Assembly (NCBI RefSeq): GCF_018598175.1
Contig: NZ_JAHESE010000038.1
Coordinates: 1 to 58,321 of the forward strand
Origin: Dawidia cretensis
GTDB taxonomy: Bacteria; Bacteroidota; Bacteroidia; Cytophagales; Cyclobacteriaceae
Direction: 5' to 3'
DNA: 58,321 nt
Under the pieces are notes generated by a model. It searched no databases, had not been told where the DNA came from, and worked only from the letters and a program-made list of their open reading frames with translations. Both the position numbers and the translations under genes were made by a program. Of the stretch, positions 24,659-33,095 are shown piece by piece (position 1 is the stretch's first letter; every line of letters begins with the position of its first letter).

Positions 24659-24997
24659 ATGAAAAAGACCAAACTCGGTGAATTTGAAGAGCTTGTATTG
24701 TTAACGGTTGCCGCCCTGCAGGAGGACGCCTACGGTTTAAGGATCAAGCAGGAGCTGGAGGAACGCCTGCGCGAAGACCTCAGCATGGGATCTATACAAT
24801 CGGCTTTAAAACGCCTGGAAGAGAAGGGATTTCTGAAGTCCGAGTTTGGCGATGCTACCCCACAACGCGGGGGAAAACGAAAACGCATTTATGAAATAAC
24901 ACCCTACGCGCACCGCACCCTGGCCGAATTAAAAGCCATTCGTGCGGACCTTTGGAAGTCAATTCCTAAACTGGCCGGTAGCCTGAAGACCATATGA
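24659..24997 (+). CDS. PadR family transcriptional regulator
   Basis: The 112-residue protein is a minimal PadR winged helix: KLGEFEELVLLTVAALQEDA starts the first helices, LSMGSIQSALKRLEEKGFL is the recognition helix, and PQRGGKRKRIYEITPYAHR is the wing. The usual long C-terminal helix is shortened. Its TGA stop overlaps the ATG of the permease gene (ATGA at 24994-24997), so both proteins are made from one transcript. In Bacteroidota this PadR type is consistently paired with permease-prefix-domain FtsX permeases and is thought to regulate them. Three 18-bp repeats lie directly upstream. Confidence 0.92.
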   Translation: MKKTKLGEFEELVLLTVAALQEDAYGLRIKQELEERLREDLSMGSIQSALKRLEEKGFLKSEFGDATPQRGGKRKRIYEITPYAHRTLAELKAIRADLWKSIPKLAGSLKTI

Positions 24998-27597
24998 GTA
25001 CGTTTCATGAAATCCGCCCGCCGCAGTGGCCCCTTGCCATACTTCGTTTCTTTATCAAGAAGGAGTACCTCGAAGAAATTGAAGGTGACATGGAGGAGCT
25101 CTTTTATGACAATATTGCCCGATGGCCCATTAACAAGGCGAGAAAAATATATACCGTGGAAGTGATCAAGCTTCTACGGCCCGTGCTGTTAAAGAAGCTC
25201 GGACGTTCATTCACTTTATCCCCCTACCCCATGTACAGAAACTACTTCAAAACTTCGCTGCGGGGCTTGATGCGAAATCCACTGACCTCCTTCATCAATG
25301 TCTTTGGATTGTCGGTTGCCATTGGTATTTGCCTGATTGTGTATGCCTTCTTGCTCTACGACCGGAGCATCGACCAGTTCCACGTCAATAAACACGCGCT
25401 ATACCTTACCACTTTTTCGACTGAGCACGACGGCGAGCGGCAGCAGTATGGCCTTACGCCCCGGCCATTGGGTGACAGACTTCGACAGGACTTTGCGCAG
25501 ATCAAAAACGTCTGCCGCATCGAAGAAGCCCAAGTTGTGATAAAGCATGAAGACAATGTATTTCACGAGCAGGTACGGTATGTCGACCCTTCATTTCTCG
25601 ACATGTTTACGTTCCCCCTCAAATGGGGTACTCCTCACACGTTATCTGACATGACCAGCATCATTCTAAGTGAGGATATGTCGGTCAAATATTTTGGAGA
25701 CACGAATCCCCTGGGGCTTGATGTGCTGGTGATCTTCAACGATACGACAAAAAAAGTTTTTAAGGTATCGGGTGTAGCGGCACCTTTTCCGAAGTCGCAC
25801 GATATAAGTTTTGACTTCCTGGTTCATTTCGACAACATCAAAGTAGCAGACCCCGCCTATAATACCGACGACTGGCGCGCGCTCTTACCCGCCACCTTCA
25901 TTCAGGTGGACGATCCGGCCGGACTCCGGGCGATCGAGCAGCAAATGAAACAATACCAAACACTACAGAACGAAGCTCAACCTGAGCGGCCGCTGGCGGC
26001 GTTTTCCTTTGAGCCGCTCACGACGCTCCACGAACGGGCCTCAAGTCTTCGGGACGCCATCGTGCATGACTATAACGTCGAGGGTAGAATGGGCATGCCG
26101 ATCATCGCCATTTTTATGATCGTACTGGCCTGCTTCAACTATATCAACATTGCTATTGTATCGGCCTCCAGGCGGCTGAAAGAAATCGGCGTTCGAAAGG
26201 TGATCGGCGCCAACCGGCGGAAAGTGATGATGCAATTCCTCTCTGAAAATGTCGTGGTCACCTCCTTCGCCGCCGGCATTGGAATTATCCTTTGTTACTT
26301 CGTTTTCTTGCCGTGGTTCGTACAATTTTCCGGATGGCCGCTCGAGCTTCCATTATTGCACGGAAACCTTTGGGTATTCCTGGCAGCCTTACTGTTGTTT
26401 ACGGCGATTGTCTCCGGGCTCTACCCGGCACTCTACATCTCTAACTTCGATGCTGTTAAAATATTTCGCGGCTCGCTGCAATTTGGAAAGCACAATCCAT
26501 TTACGCGTGTATTTCTTTGTGTCCAGCTCGTACTGGCCTGTATTACCATTACCGCGGGCGTTGTCTTCACGCAGAACAATCACTTTCAAAACAATAGAAG
26601 CTGGGGATACGATCAGAAGCACGTGGTCTATGCGAATGTTCCCGATGCTCCCGCGTATGATCGTTTACTGGCTGCCATGAAACAGCAGCCCGGTGTCATC
26701 CGATCGGCGGGATCGACAGACCACCTCGGAAAGACATTCTCCTCGGTATTGTTACGTCAACCTTCGCATCAACAATACGAGGCGGGGCGACTGGCTGTCG
26801 ACGCGCACTATTTTGAAACCATGGGACTGCGGTTAGTCGCGGGACGTGGCTTTCAGGAAGATTCTGAAAATGACCGCCGCGCATTAGTCGTAAACGAATT
26901 GCTGGTGCACCAGCTGAAGCTGACGCATCCGCTGGGCCAACAGTTTGAAATGGACGGTATACCCTACGAGATCATCGGCGTGGTACAAGACTTTCACCAT
27001 CGGAATTTCTTTAATCCGATCCAACCCGCAGTCTTTACGTTGGCAGCCCGCAATGACTATCGTTACCTGTCGTTGCGTGTCGAGCACGGCGCAGAAGAGA
27101 GAACGTATCAGGCGTTGCTACAGCAATGGGCAAAGCTATATCCAGAGATTCCGTTTCAAGGTGGCCATCAGGCCGATACCTGGGGAACGTACTTTCACAG
27201 TGTGAATCGGTCCGAGACGTTTAACAAGGTTATTGCTTCCATCGCTGTATTACTGGCAAGTCTCGGGTTGTATGGCCTGGTGACACTCAATGTATCGGGA
27301 CGGATCAAAGAATTCAGCATTCGCAAAATACTGGGCGCTGGCGTTAAGAATATAACGACGGGGTTGCTGCGCCAATATGTTGCATTAATCACGGTATCGT
27401 TACTGATTGGCGCACCCCTGAGCTATTTCTTCGCGCGGGCCTACCTGGCAATGCTTTTTGCCTACCCGATGCCCATGGACTATTCCGGGACCGGCATTGC
27501 CTTGTTCATCTTACTCAGTATTGTATTGTTGGTCATTGCCACTCAGATCAGACAGGTGCTTCGATCAAGCTCGGTGGAAGGGTTAAAAATGGAGTAA
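24994..27597 (+). CDS. FtsX-type ABC transporter permease with permease prefix domain
   Basis: The 867-residue protein begins with a cytoplasmic permease prefix domain (about 1-80; PPQWPLAILRFFIKKEYLEE, then IEGDMEELFYDN), which marks the PadR-associated subfamily. It continues with a MacB-like periplasmic domain (about 105-350), an FtsX domain (about 370-490, KEIGVRKVIGANRRKVMMQF), a second periplasmic domain (about 520-740) and a second FtsX domain (about 745-860, IKEFSIRKILGAGVK). No ATPase gene is adjacent. The gene is translationally coupled to padR. The substrate is unknown; related permeases are usually linked to envelope stress or peptide export. Confidence 0.9.
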   Translation: MSTFHEIRPPQWPLAILRFFIKKEYLEEIEGDMEELFYDNIARWPINKARKIYTVEVIKLLRPVLLKKLGRSFTLSPYPMYRNYFKTSLRGLMRNPLTSFINVFGLSVAIGICLIVYAFLLYDRSIDQFHVNKHALYLTTFSTEHDGERQQYGLTPRPLGDRLRQDFAQIKNVCRIEEAQVVIKHEDNVFHEQVRYVDPSFLDMFTFPLKWGTPHTLSDMTSIILSEDMSVKYFGDTNPLGLDVLVIFNDTTKKVFKVSGVAAPFPKSHDISFDFLVHFDNIKVADPAYNTDDWRALLPATFIQVDDPAGLRAIEQQMKQYQTLQNEAQPERPLAAFSFEPLTTLHERASSLRDAIVHDYNVEGRMGMPIIAIFMIVLACFNYINIAIVSASRRLKEIGVRKVIGANRRKVMMQFLSENVVVTSFAAGIGIILCYFVFLPWFVQFSGWPLELPLLHGNLWVFLAALLLFTAIVSGLYPALYISNFDAVKIFRGSLQFGKHNPFTRVFLCVQLVLACITITAGVVFTQNNHFQNNRSWGYDQKHVVYANVPDAPAYDRLLAAMKQQPGVIRSAGSTDHLGKTFSSVLLRQPSHQQYEAGRLAVDAHYFETMGLRLVAGRGFQEDSENDRRALVVNELLVHQLKLTHPLGQQFEMDGIPYEIIGVVQDFHHRNFFNPIQPAVFTLAARNDYRYLSLRVEHGAEERTYQALLQQWAKLYPEIPFQGGHQADTWGTYFHSVNRSETFNKVIASIAVLLASLGLYGLVTLNVSGRIKEFSIRKILGAGVKNITTGLLRQYVALITVSLLIGAPLSYFFARAYLAMLFAYPMPMDYSGTGIALFILLSIVLLVIATQIRQVLRSSSVEGLKME

Positions 27598-27637
27598 CCC
27601 TAACCACACTTCTCCTCCCCTCTACAACGTAGAAGAG

Positions 27638-27697
27638 TACCCTATACAGGGTATTGTATAGAATAATTCTAAATAGGTATTGTGATTCCTATACAGG
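27638..27697. promoter_or_regulatory. Operator-like palindromes upstream of the TonB receptor
   Basis: TACCCT-ATAC-AGGGTA (27638-27653), the 13-bp palindrome TAGAATAATTCTA (27659-27671) and a second copy of CCTATACAGG (27688-27697, first at 27641-27650) lie within 60 bp. The AT-rich palindrome could be a Fur-type iron box, as expected in front of a siderophore receptor, but this is inferred. Confidence 0.45.
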
Positions 27698-27753
27698 AGT
27701 TGCATAATTGCGGCGAGAAACCAACCTCTATACACTATTTATAATTATTTACT

Positions 27754-30150
27754 ATGAAAATTTCAGCGCTTACTCTTTTGATGTTGCTGAGTGGCTCGGT
27801 GCTCTTTGCACAGACCACTGGCTCCGTGAGTGGCACGGTGAAAACCTCTGACGGGTCACCGGCAGAGTTTGTAAACGTGACACTCGAAGGCACCTCTAAG
27901 GGCACGGTGGCAGATGCCCGCGGCCGCTTCAAAATCGGCAACCTCGCCCCGGGATCTTATACCCTGGTAGTCTCCTTTATTGGTCTGGAGACCCAACAGC
28001 GGGTGATTGAAATCACCGCAGGTCAAACCAAGGAGATAGATCTTGTCCTGAAGGAGAACTCGTCAGAGCTGCAGGAAGTAGTAATTTCTGGCACGCGCGA
28101 TTCGTACAAAGCCGACCGTACCTCTTCGTCGCTGCGTCTGAGTTCTTCCCTGCTCGAGACACCACAGAATATACAGGTGGTGACCGGTGAAGTATTAAAA
28201 GACCAGCAGATCATCAGCATGAGCGATGGGTTGATCCGCAACGTGAGCGGTGTGACGCGCGCCGAACACTGGGGTGACATGTATGCCAACCTCAGCGCCC
28301 GCGGATCGCAATTGCAGGCGTTCCGCAACGGTTTCAATATCGTAAACTCGTACTGGGGCCCGCTGACGGAAGATATGGCGTTTGTCGATCACGTTGAATT
28401 TGTGAAAGGCCCCGCGGGCTTTATGCTGGCGAGCGGCGACCCGGCAGGTCTTTTCAACGTCGTGACGAAGAAGCCTACGGGCCAAACCAAAGGCGAAGCT
28501 ACCGTGACGATGGGCAGCTGGGGCTTGTTCCGCACAACGCTGGACCTGGACGGCAAGCTCGAGTCCAGCGGCAAACTGCTGTACCGCCTCAACCTGGCCG
28601 CACAAAACAAAAACTCTTTCCGCCCCAACGAATACAACGACCGCTATGTAGTGGCGCCGGTAATTTCTTACCAGGTGGACGAGAAGACAAAGTTTACACT
28701 CGAGTACGATTACCAGCGCGCCAACATGAGCGACGTGGGCTCGTTCTATCTTTTCGCCAAGAACGAGTTTGCGGAATTTGGCCGCGACGTTACCTCGTTA
28801 CCGGCAGGCCTCCCCGGTACTGTCATTAACGATCACGCGGTATACCTGAACATGCAGCACGAGCTGAGCGACAACTGGAAGGTCACTGCACAGGTAGCCC
28901 GGTTTATCTATAACATGGAAGGCTCCTCTATGTGGCCCACGATTTTTAATGACGACGGCACCTATATCCGTACGGTGGGCATTTGGGATGCCAGCAGCAA
29001 GATGTCGCTCGGGCAAATCTTTATAAACGGCGAAGCTACCACCGGCAAAATCCGGCACCGTGTGTTGGGTGGCATCGACATCGGCCGCAAAGCGTATATG
29101 GCCGATTGGAGCCAGGGACATGACCTGGACTCATTGACCCATCCATTCGATCCGTACAATCCGGACCTGGGTGTGCCTCGGAATGGCTACCCGCAATTTG
29201 ACCGCGAAACGCCGCTGGTCGAGCGCGCACAGCAAACCGGCGGTATTTACGACACACATTACACCAGTGCCTACCTGCAAGACGAGCTGGGCTTCCTGGA
29301 CAACAAGATCAGGCTTACACTGGCCCTGCGCTACACGGATCTCGCGATCGTTTCCTACAACGGCGAGCCTGAGACGGCCGAGCATCTCACACCACGTGTT
29401 GGCGTAAGCGTAACCCTCACGCCAACACTTTCCGGTTATGCCTTATATGATCAGGCATTCGTTCCGCAAAACCCGTTAGGTGCTGCCGGCGCAGATGTAA
29501 AGCCTATCACAGGTGACAATCGGGAGATCGGTTTTAAGAAAAACTGGAACGGTGGCTGGTCTACGACATTATCGGCATTCAGCATTTTGAAAAACGACGA
29601 GTTAACCTCCAATACACAGACGGAGGACCGAAATGATATGATTGCCATCGGTCAGAAACGTGCCCAGGGTATCGAATTCGACCTGCGCGGTTCTATCATG
29701 CCGGGCTTGAACGCTATCTTCAACTACTCATACATGAATTCGAAGGTCACAGAGGGTACCGATGGCTTTACCGAAGAAGGTGACATCGTTCCCGGCTTTG
29801 CTAAACAAACCTTTAATACATGGTTGACCTACAAAGTGCAAAACGGTGCGCTGAAAGGCTTCGGCGCATCCGCCGGCTATACTTTCCTCATGGACCGCGC
29901 CACCTATTATACAGCGACGCCTGATCCGAGTAAAAGCCTCGAAGATTACTTCAAGCTGGATGCCGGTCTATTTTGGGAGAAAGACCGCATTAAATTCACA
30001 GTAAACGTATTCAACGTGCTGGATGCCTACCTGTACAGCGGCTCGTATGAAGATTGGGTAACGCGCGCTGATGGAATGGCGTCCCCCGTTTACGGCTATC
30101 AGGTGGAAGCTCCGAGAAACGCACGCTTTAGCGTAGCGTACAGCTTCTAA
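27754..30150 (+). CDS. TonB-dependent siderophore-type receptor
   Basis: The 798-residue protein has a signal peptide (ending SVLFAQ) and a carboxypeptidase-regulatory-like domain at about 22-105 (GSVSGTVKTSDGSPAEFVNV). A TonB plug follows at about 120-240 (SSLLETPQNIQVVTGEVLKD, then FVKGPAGFMLASGDPAGLFN), then a 22-strand barrel ending in the outer-membrane signature ARFSVAYSF. The plug motifs, with PQ(N/S)I.V.....D and the GPAG...G.PGG-like stretch, are those of ferric-siderophore receptors such as FhuA/FecA-like proteins. It appears monocistronic, with palindromic operator candidates upstream and a terminator downstream. Likely role: TonB-driven uptake of a ferric siderophore or similar metal chelate. 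Confidence 0.9.
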   Translation: MKISALTLLMLLSGSVLFAQTTGSVSGTVKTSDGSPAEFVNVTLEGTSKGTVADARGRFKIGNLAPGSYTLVVSFIGLETQQRVIEITAGQTKEIDLVLKENSSELQEVVISGTRDSYKADRTSSSLRLSSSLLETPQNIQVVTGEVLKDQQIISMSDGLIRNVSGVTRAEHWGDMYANLSARGSQLQAFRNGFNIVNSYWGPLTEDMAFVDHVEFVKGPAGFMLASGDPAGLFNVVTKKPTGQTKGEATVTMGSWGLFRTTLDLDGKLESSGKLLYRLNLAAQNKNSFRPNEYNDRYVVAPVISYQVDEKTKFTLEYDYQRANMSDVGSFYLFAKNEFAEFGRDVTSLPAGLPGTVINDHAVYLNMQHELSDNWKVTAQVARFIYNMEGSSMWPTIFNDDGTYIRTVGIWDASSKMSLGQIFINGEATTGKIRHRVLGGIDIGRKAYMADWSQGHDLDSLTHPFDPYNPDLGVPRNGYPQFDRETPLVERAQQTGGIYDTHYTSAYLQDELGFLDNKIRLTLALRYTDLAIVSYNGEPETAEHLTPRVGVSVTLTPTLSGYALYDQAFVPQNPLGAAGADVKPITGDNREIGFKKNWNGGWSTTLSAFSILKNDELTSNTQTEDRNDMIAIGQKRAQGIEFDLRGSIMPGLNAIFNYSYMNSKVTEGTDGFTEEGDIVPGFAKQTFNTWLTYKVQNGALKGFGASAGYTFLMDRATYYTATPDPSKSLEDYFKLDAGLFWEKDRIKFTVNVFNVLDAYLYSGSYEDWVTRADGMASPVYGYQVEAPRNARFSVAYSF

Positions 30151-30183
30151 GCTGCGCTTTTAACACATTGCGGCGCACCACAC

Positions 30184-30217
30184 AAAGCTTGCAGACAAAG
30201 ATCTGCAAGCTTTTTTT
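30184..30217 (+). terminator. Intrinsic terminator after the TonB receptor gene
   Basis: AAAGCTTGCAGA (30184-30195) pairs perfectly with TCTGCAAGCTTT (30202-30213) around a six-base loop, followed by further T residues. Confidence 0.9.
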
Positions 30218-30359
30218 ATGGCATCGCTCCCCGGTATGTCCGTTGCTTCGCCTCCGGTCCACCTGTCCATTTATTTCGCCATTTGACGCCAACAGGGAGT
30301 GTGCGTCATCGGCACACGGGTGGCAGGATTTTTTCGCTGATACCCCCTAAAGAACCAAC

Positions 30360-31367
30360 ATGAACAAGAACGAGACCTACAGCACCGGGCGCAGAAAGGC
30401 CATCGGCAGCCTGGGTGTGGGGCTGGCGACGCTCGCTGTACCCACTGTTACATCGGCTACCACATCGGCACCCGCGCAGACGCCGGTAAGCATTGACGAT
30501 CCGCTAACGAAGTATCCGAAGCCACCTTTCAAACATCAGTCACAACCGTGGCCTGGCCTGGCATCCAAAATGGATCCACGACCAGATCATGGTGAGAAAA
30601 GCTATAAGGGCTCCGGCCGGTTAAAGGGAATGAAGGCACTTATCACCGGTGGCGACTCGGGCATGGGTCGCGCGGCGGCCATTGCCTATGCGCGCGAGGG
30701 TGCCGACGTCGCTATCAACTACTACCCCACCGAAGAGCCTGATGCAAAAGAAGTGATCGAGCTGATCAAAGCCGAGGGGAGAAAGGCAATGGCCATTCCC
30801 GGCGACCTTCGCGACGAGAGCTTCTGCAAGCGACTGGTAGATGAGGCGGTGAAGGGCCTGGGTGGCCTTGACATTCTGGTAAACAATGCTGCGCGTCAGC
30901 AAACGAAAGCCTCTATTCTGGACATTAGCTCGGAGGATTTCGACGCTACCATGAAAACCAATATATACGCGCCGTTCTGGATTATTAAGGCGGCCCTCCC
31001 TCACCTGAAGCCGGGTGCCGTAATCATCGGGACAACATCTGTACAGGCATCCGATCCGTCGGCTGAACTCTATGACTATGCGCAAACGAAAGCCGCTACG
31101 ACCAATTATGTTAGGTCGCTGGCCAAACAGCTGGGGCCGAAGGGCATTCGCGTTAACGGCGTGGCGCCCGGTCCAATCTGGACACCCCTGCAGGTGAGTG
31201 GTGGTGCGACCCAGGAAAAACTGGAAAAGTTTGGGGGAGAAACACCGCTCGGCCGCCCCGGGCAGCCCGTGGAGCTGGCGTCGATCTACGTGCAACTGGC
31301 AGACCCGAGTGCCAGCTATGCGAACGGGCAGATATATGGCGCGGCGGGAGGCGGTGGTCAACCCTAA
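30360..31367 (+). CDS. Tat-exported short-chain dehydrogenase/reductase
   Basis: The 335-residue protein starts with a twin-arginine signal (TGRRKAIGSLGVGLATLAV). The SDR fold follows: the nucleotide-binding TGGDSGMG motif near residue 98, NNAA near 181, and the catalytic YAQTK (Y and K of Y-x-x-x-K) near 240. The region before the Rossmann fold (PLTKYPKPPFKHQSQPWPG) is typical of the YhdF/glucose-dehydrogenase-like SDR group. Export by Tat implies folding with the cofactor before transport, which is unusual for an NAD(P)-dependent enzyme. The gene stands alone between two terminators. The substrate is not indicated. Confidence 0.88.
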   Translation: MNKNETYSTGRRKAIGSLGVGLATLAVPTVTSATTSAPAQTPVSIDDPLTKYPKPPFKHQSQPWPGLASKMDPRPDHGEKSYKGSGRLKGMKALITGGDSGMGRAAAIAYAREGADVAINYYPTEEPDAKEVIELIKAEGRKAMAIPGDLRDESFCKRLVDEAVKGLGGLDILVNNAARQQTKASILDISSEDFDATMKTNIYAPFWIIKAALPHLKPGAVIIGTTSVQASDPSAELYDYAQTKAATTNYVRSLAKQLGPKGIRVNGVAPGPIWTPLQVSGGATQEKLEKFGGETPLGRPGQPVELASIYVQLADPSASYANGQIYGAAGGGGQP

Positions 31368-31379
31368 CGGGCGTCTAAA

Positions 31380-31413
31380 TAAAAAAAGGAGCATTTTTGA
31401 TGCTCCTTTTTTA
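31380..31413. terminator. Bidirectional terminator between SDR and susD
   Basis: GGAGCAT (31388-31394) and ATGCTCC (31400-31406) form a perfect stem, with A residues before it and T residues after it. It can end both the plus-strand SDR transcript and the minus-strand susCD transcript. Confidence 0.9.
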
Positions 31414-31469
31414 TTTATTCAAAAATATACCGCAGCGCGTCGGCCGCGGTATACCTTTTATCATGCTTG

Positions 31470-33074
31470 TTAATTGTAGCCGGGATTGTTATCGCCCAGT
31501 GCCGGATTGCGTTGTCTTTCATTATTGGACAGCGGCAGTAACAGATATGTCGACGTATAGGTCTTACCCCAGGGGTTGGTAGCGCCGACGACGTTGACAT
31601 AGGTCACTTCCCCAGGATTTGCTTCGTTTGCTTGCGGATAACGCTGCGTGCGGAGAATATCGAACCAGGTTTTGAACTCGAATACAAGCTCGCGGTTACG
31701 TTCGGTCCACACCTCCTCCACAAACTCCTGCGTCGCCAGACCTGAGAGGTCGGTTGCGATATCGGCGGGATCCTGCTTCCAGTATGCTCTTGCCCGTACC
31801 TGCGTTAAGTAATCGGCGGCCTCTTCTGTTACGCCTTCCGATTGTGCGATGGCCTCGGCGGCAATCAGCAGCACGTCGGAGTAGGTATAAATGGCAACGT
31901 CTTTACCAGAGTTACCGGTTTGAAAGAGCGCTGCCTCGTCATACCAGATATAAGGCGTCTCCCGAAAAGTGACCGTGTTACCGTCCGCGCCGATCATGGA
32001 AGTATGAAAATATTGTTTCTCCTGTATTCTCAAATCTTCCTCCGGATCATACATCGCTAGAAACTCCTCCTCCGGCTGATATGCTCCGTTCACCACCGAG
32101 TATTTCACGACCTTATCTTCGAAGCCTTCAAAGGCAGGAACTGTCCAGCGCGGATAGTCGCTTGCGGTGATCGCCGCGTCATACTCGCGGTAGAAGATAT
32201 ATTCGTTTGCAGTTTTGTCTGCGCGGCGGATCTGATTGTACGCGCTATTCGGCAGGTCTACGTTGCCGCCGTTCATTTGGTGCGGAGCCAGGCTATAGCT
32301 GCCAAACTCGCCGTTGATCACGCGTCGCGCCATCGCGGCAGCGTCGGCATAATGATCGTCCTCCAGCGGGTAGCCGCTCATGGTGAGGTATACTTCCGCC
32401 AGCAACGTGGCCGCAGCGCCTTTCGTCACGCGGCCGCTATTGGTGGCCATGGTTACAGCAGCCATATCGCTCTCGTCTACGGCCCACAGCAGATCTGTAA
32501 CAATCTGGTCGTATACCGTCGCGATGGGAGCTCTGCCCACATAAACTTCATCTGCCAGCGATACCACCGGCTCGGTAATAAGCGGTACCTCGCCAAACAA
32601 TCTCACCAGGAAATAGTAAGCATACGCACGGAAAAATCTTGCTTCGCCCTCCAGCTGACCGATCTCCGCTTCGGTAAGGCCCGGGGTCGTTGCAATATTC
32701 TTAATTGCAAAGTTAGCCCGTGCAACACCGTTATACAGCTCGGCCCACCGGTCGTCCAGGTATCCGGAAATGTTTGTGCCATTGAGTGTTAGTTGCTGCG
32801 CGTGGCTGGCGTGCACTTCCTGTCCTTTGTATTGGTTATCAAAGAAGCCCGACATGTCCTGAAAGAAAATGGAGGGTGTACCTGCGTACGCCGAACCGTC
32901 AAACATCTGCGGTGCACCGTTTCGGTAGAGTGTATTTACGGCGTTAAAGGCATGGTCGCGGTCAGAAAAGAACTGATCGCTCGCCATTTCGTCTTTTGGT
33001 TCCTCCTCCAGAAAGTCTGAACAAGAAAAGGCGCTTAGCCCAGCCAGGAGTATGATTAATTGTATTTTTTTCAT
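31470..33074 (-). CDS. SusD/RagB family nutrient-binding lipoprotein
   Basis: The 534-residue protein has a lipoprotein signal (lipobox LSAFSC, mature Cys18) and the SusD plan. It shows the SDFLEEEP start, a helical TPR-like bundle with RFFRAYAYYFLVRLFGEVPL near residues 147-166, and the C-terminal half ending in RNRELVFEFKTWFDILRT followed by LLPLSNNERQRNPAL. SusD proteins sit on the cell surface and clamp glycans or peptides above their SusC channel. It lies 21 nt downstream of susC and is followed by a bidirectional terminator, so it is the last gene of the operon. No glycoside hydrolase or peptidase is adjacent, so the ligand cannot be predicted. Confidence 0.93.
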   Translation of the reverse strand: MKKIQLIILLAGLSAFSCSDFLEEEPKDEMASDQFFSDRDHAFNAVNTLYRNGAPQMFDGSAYAGTPSIFFQDMSGFFDNQYKGQEVHASHAQQLTLNGTNISGYLDDRWAELYNGVARANFAIKNIATTPGLTEAEIGQLEGEARFFRAYAYYFLVRLFGEVPLITEPVVSLADEVYVGRAPIATVYDQIVTDLLWAVDESDMAAVTMATNSGRVTKGAAATLLAEVYLTMSGYPLEDDHYADAAAMARRVINGEFGSYSLAPHQMNGGNVDLPNSAYNQIRRADKTANEYIFYREYDAAITASDYPRWTVPAFEGFEDKVVKYSVVNGAYQPEEEFLAMYDPEEDLRIQEKQYFHTSMIGADGNTVTFRETPYIWYDEAALFQTGNSGKDVAIYTYSDVLLIAAEAIAQSEGVTEEAADYLTQVRARAYWKQDPADIATDLSGLATQEFVEEVWTERNRELVFEFKTWFDILRTQRYPQANEANPGEVTYVNVVGATNPWGKTYTSTYLLLPLSNNERQRNPALGDNNPGYN

Positions 33075-33095
33075 AATCTGTTCAAGTTAAAGTGA

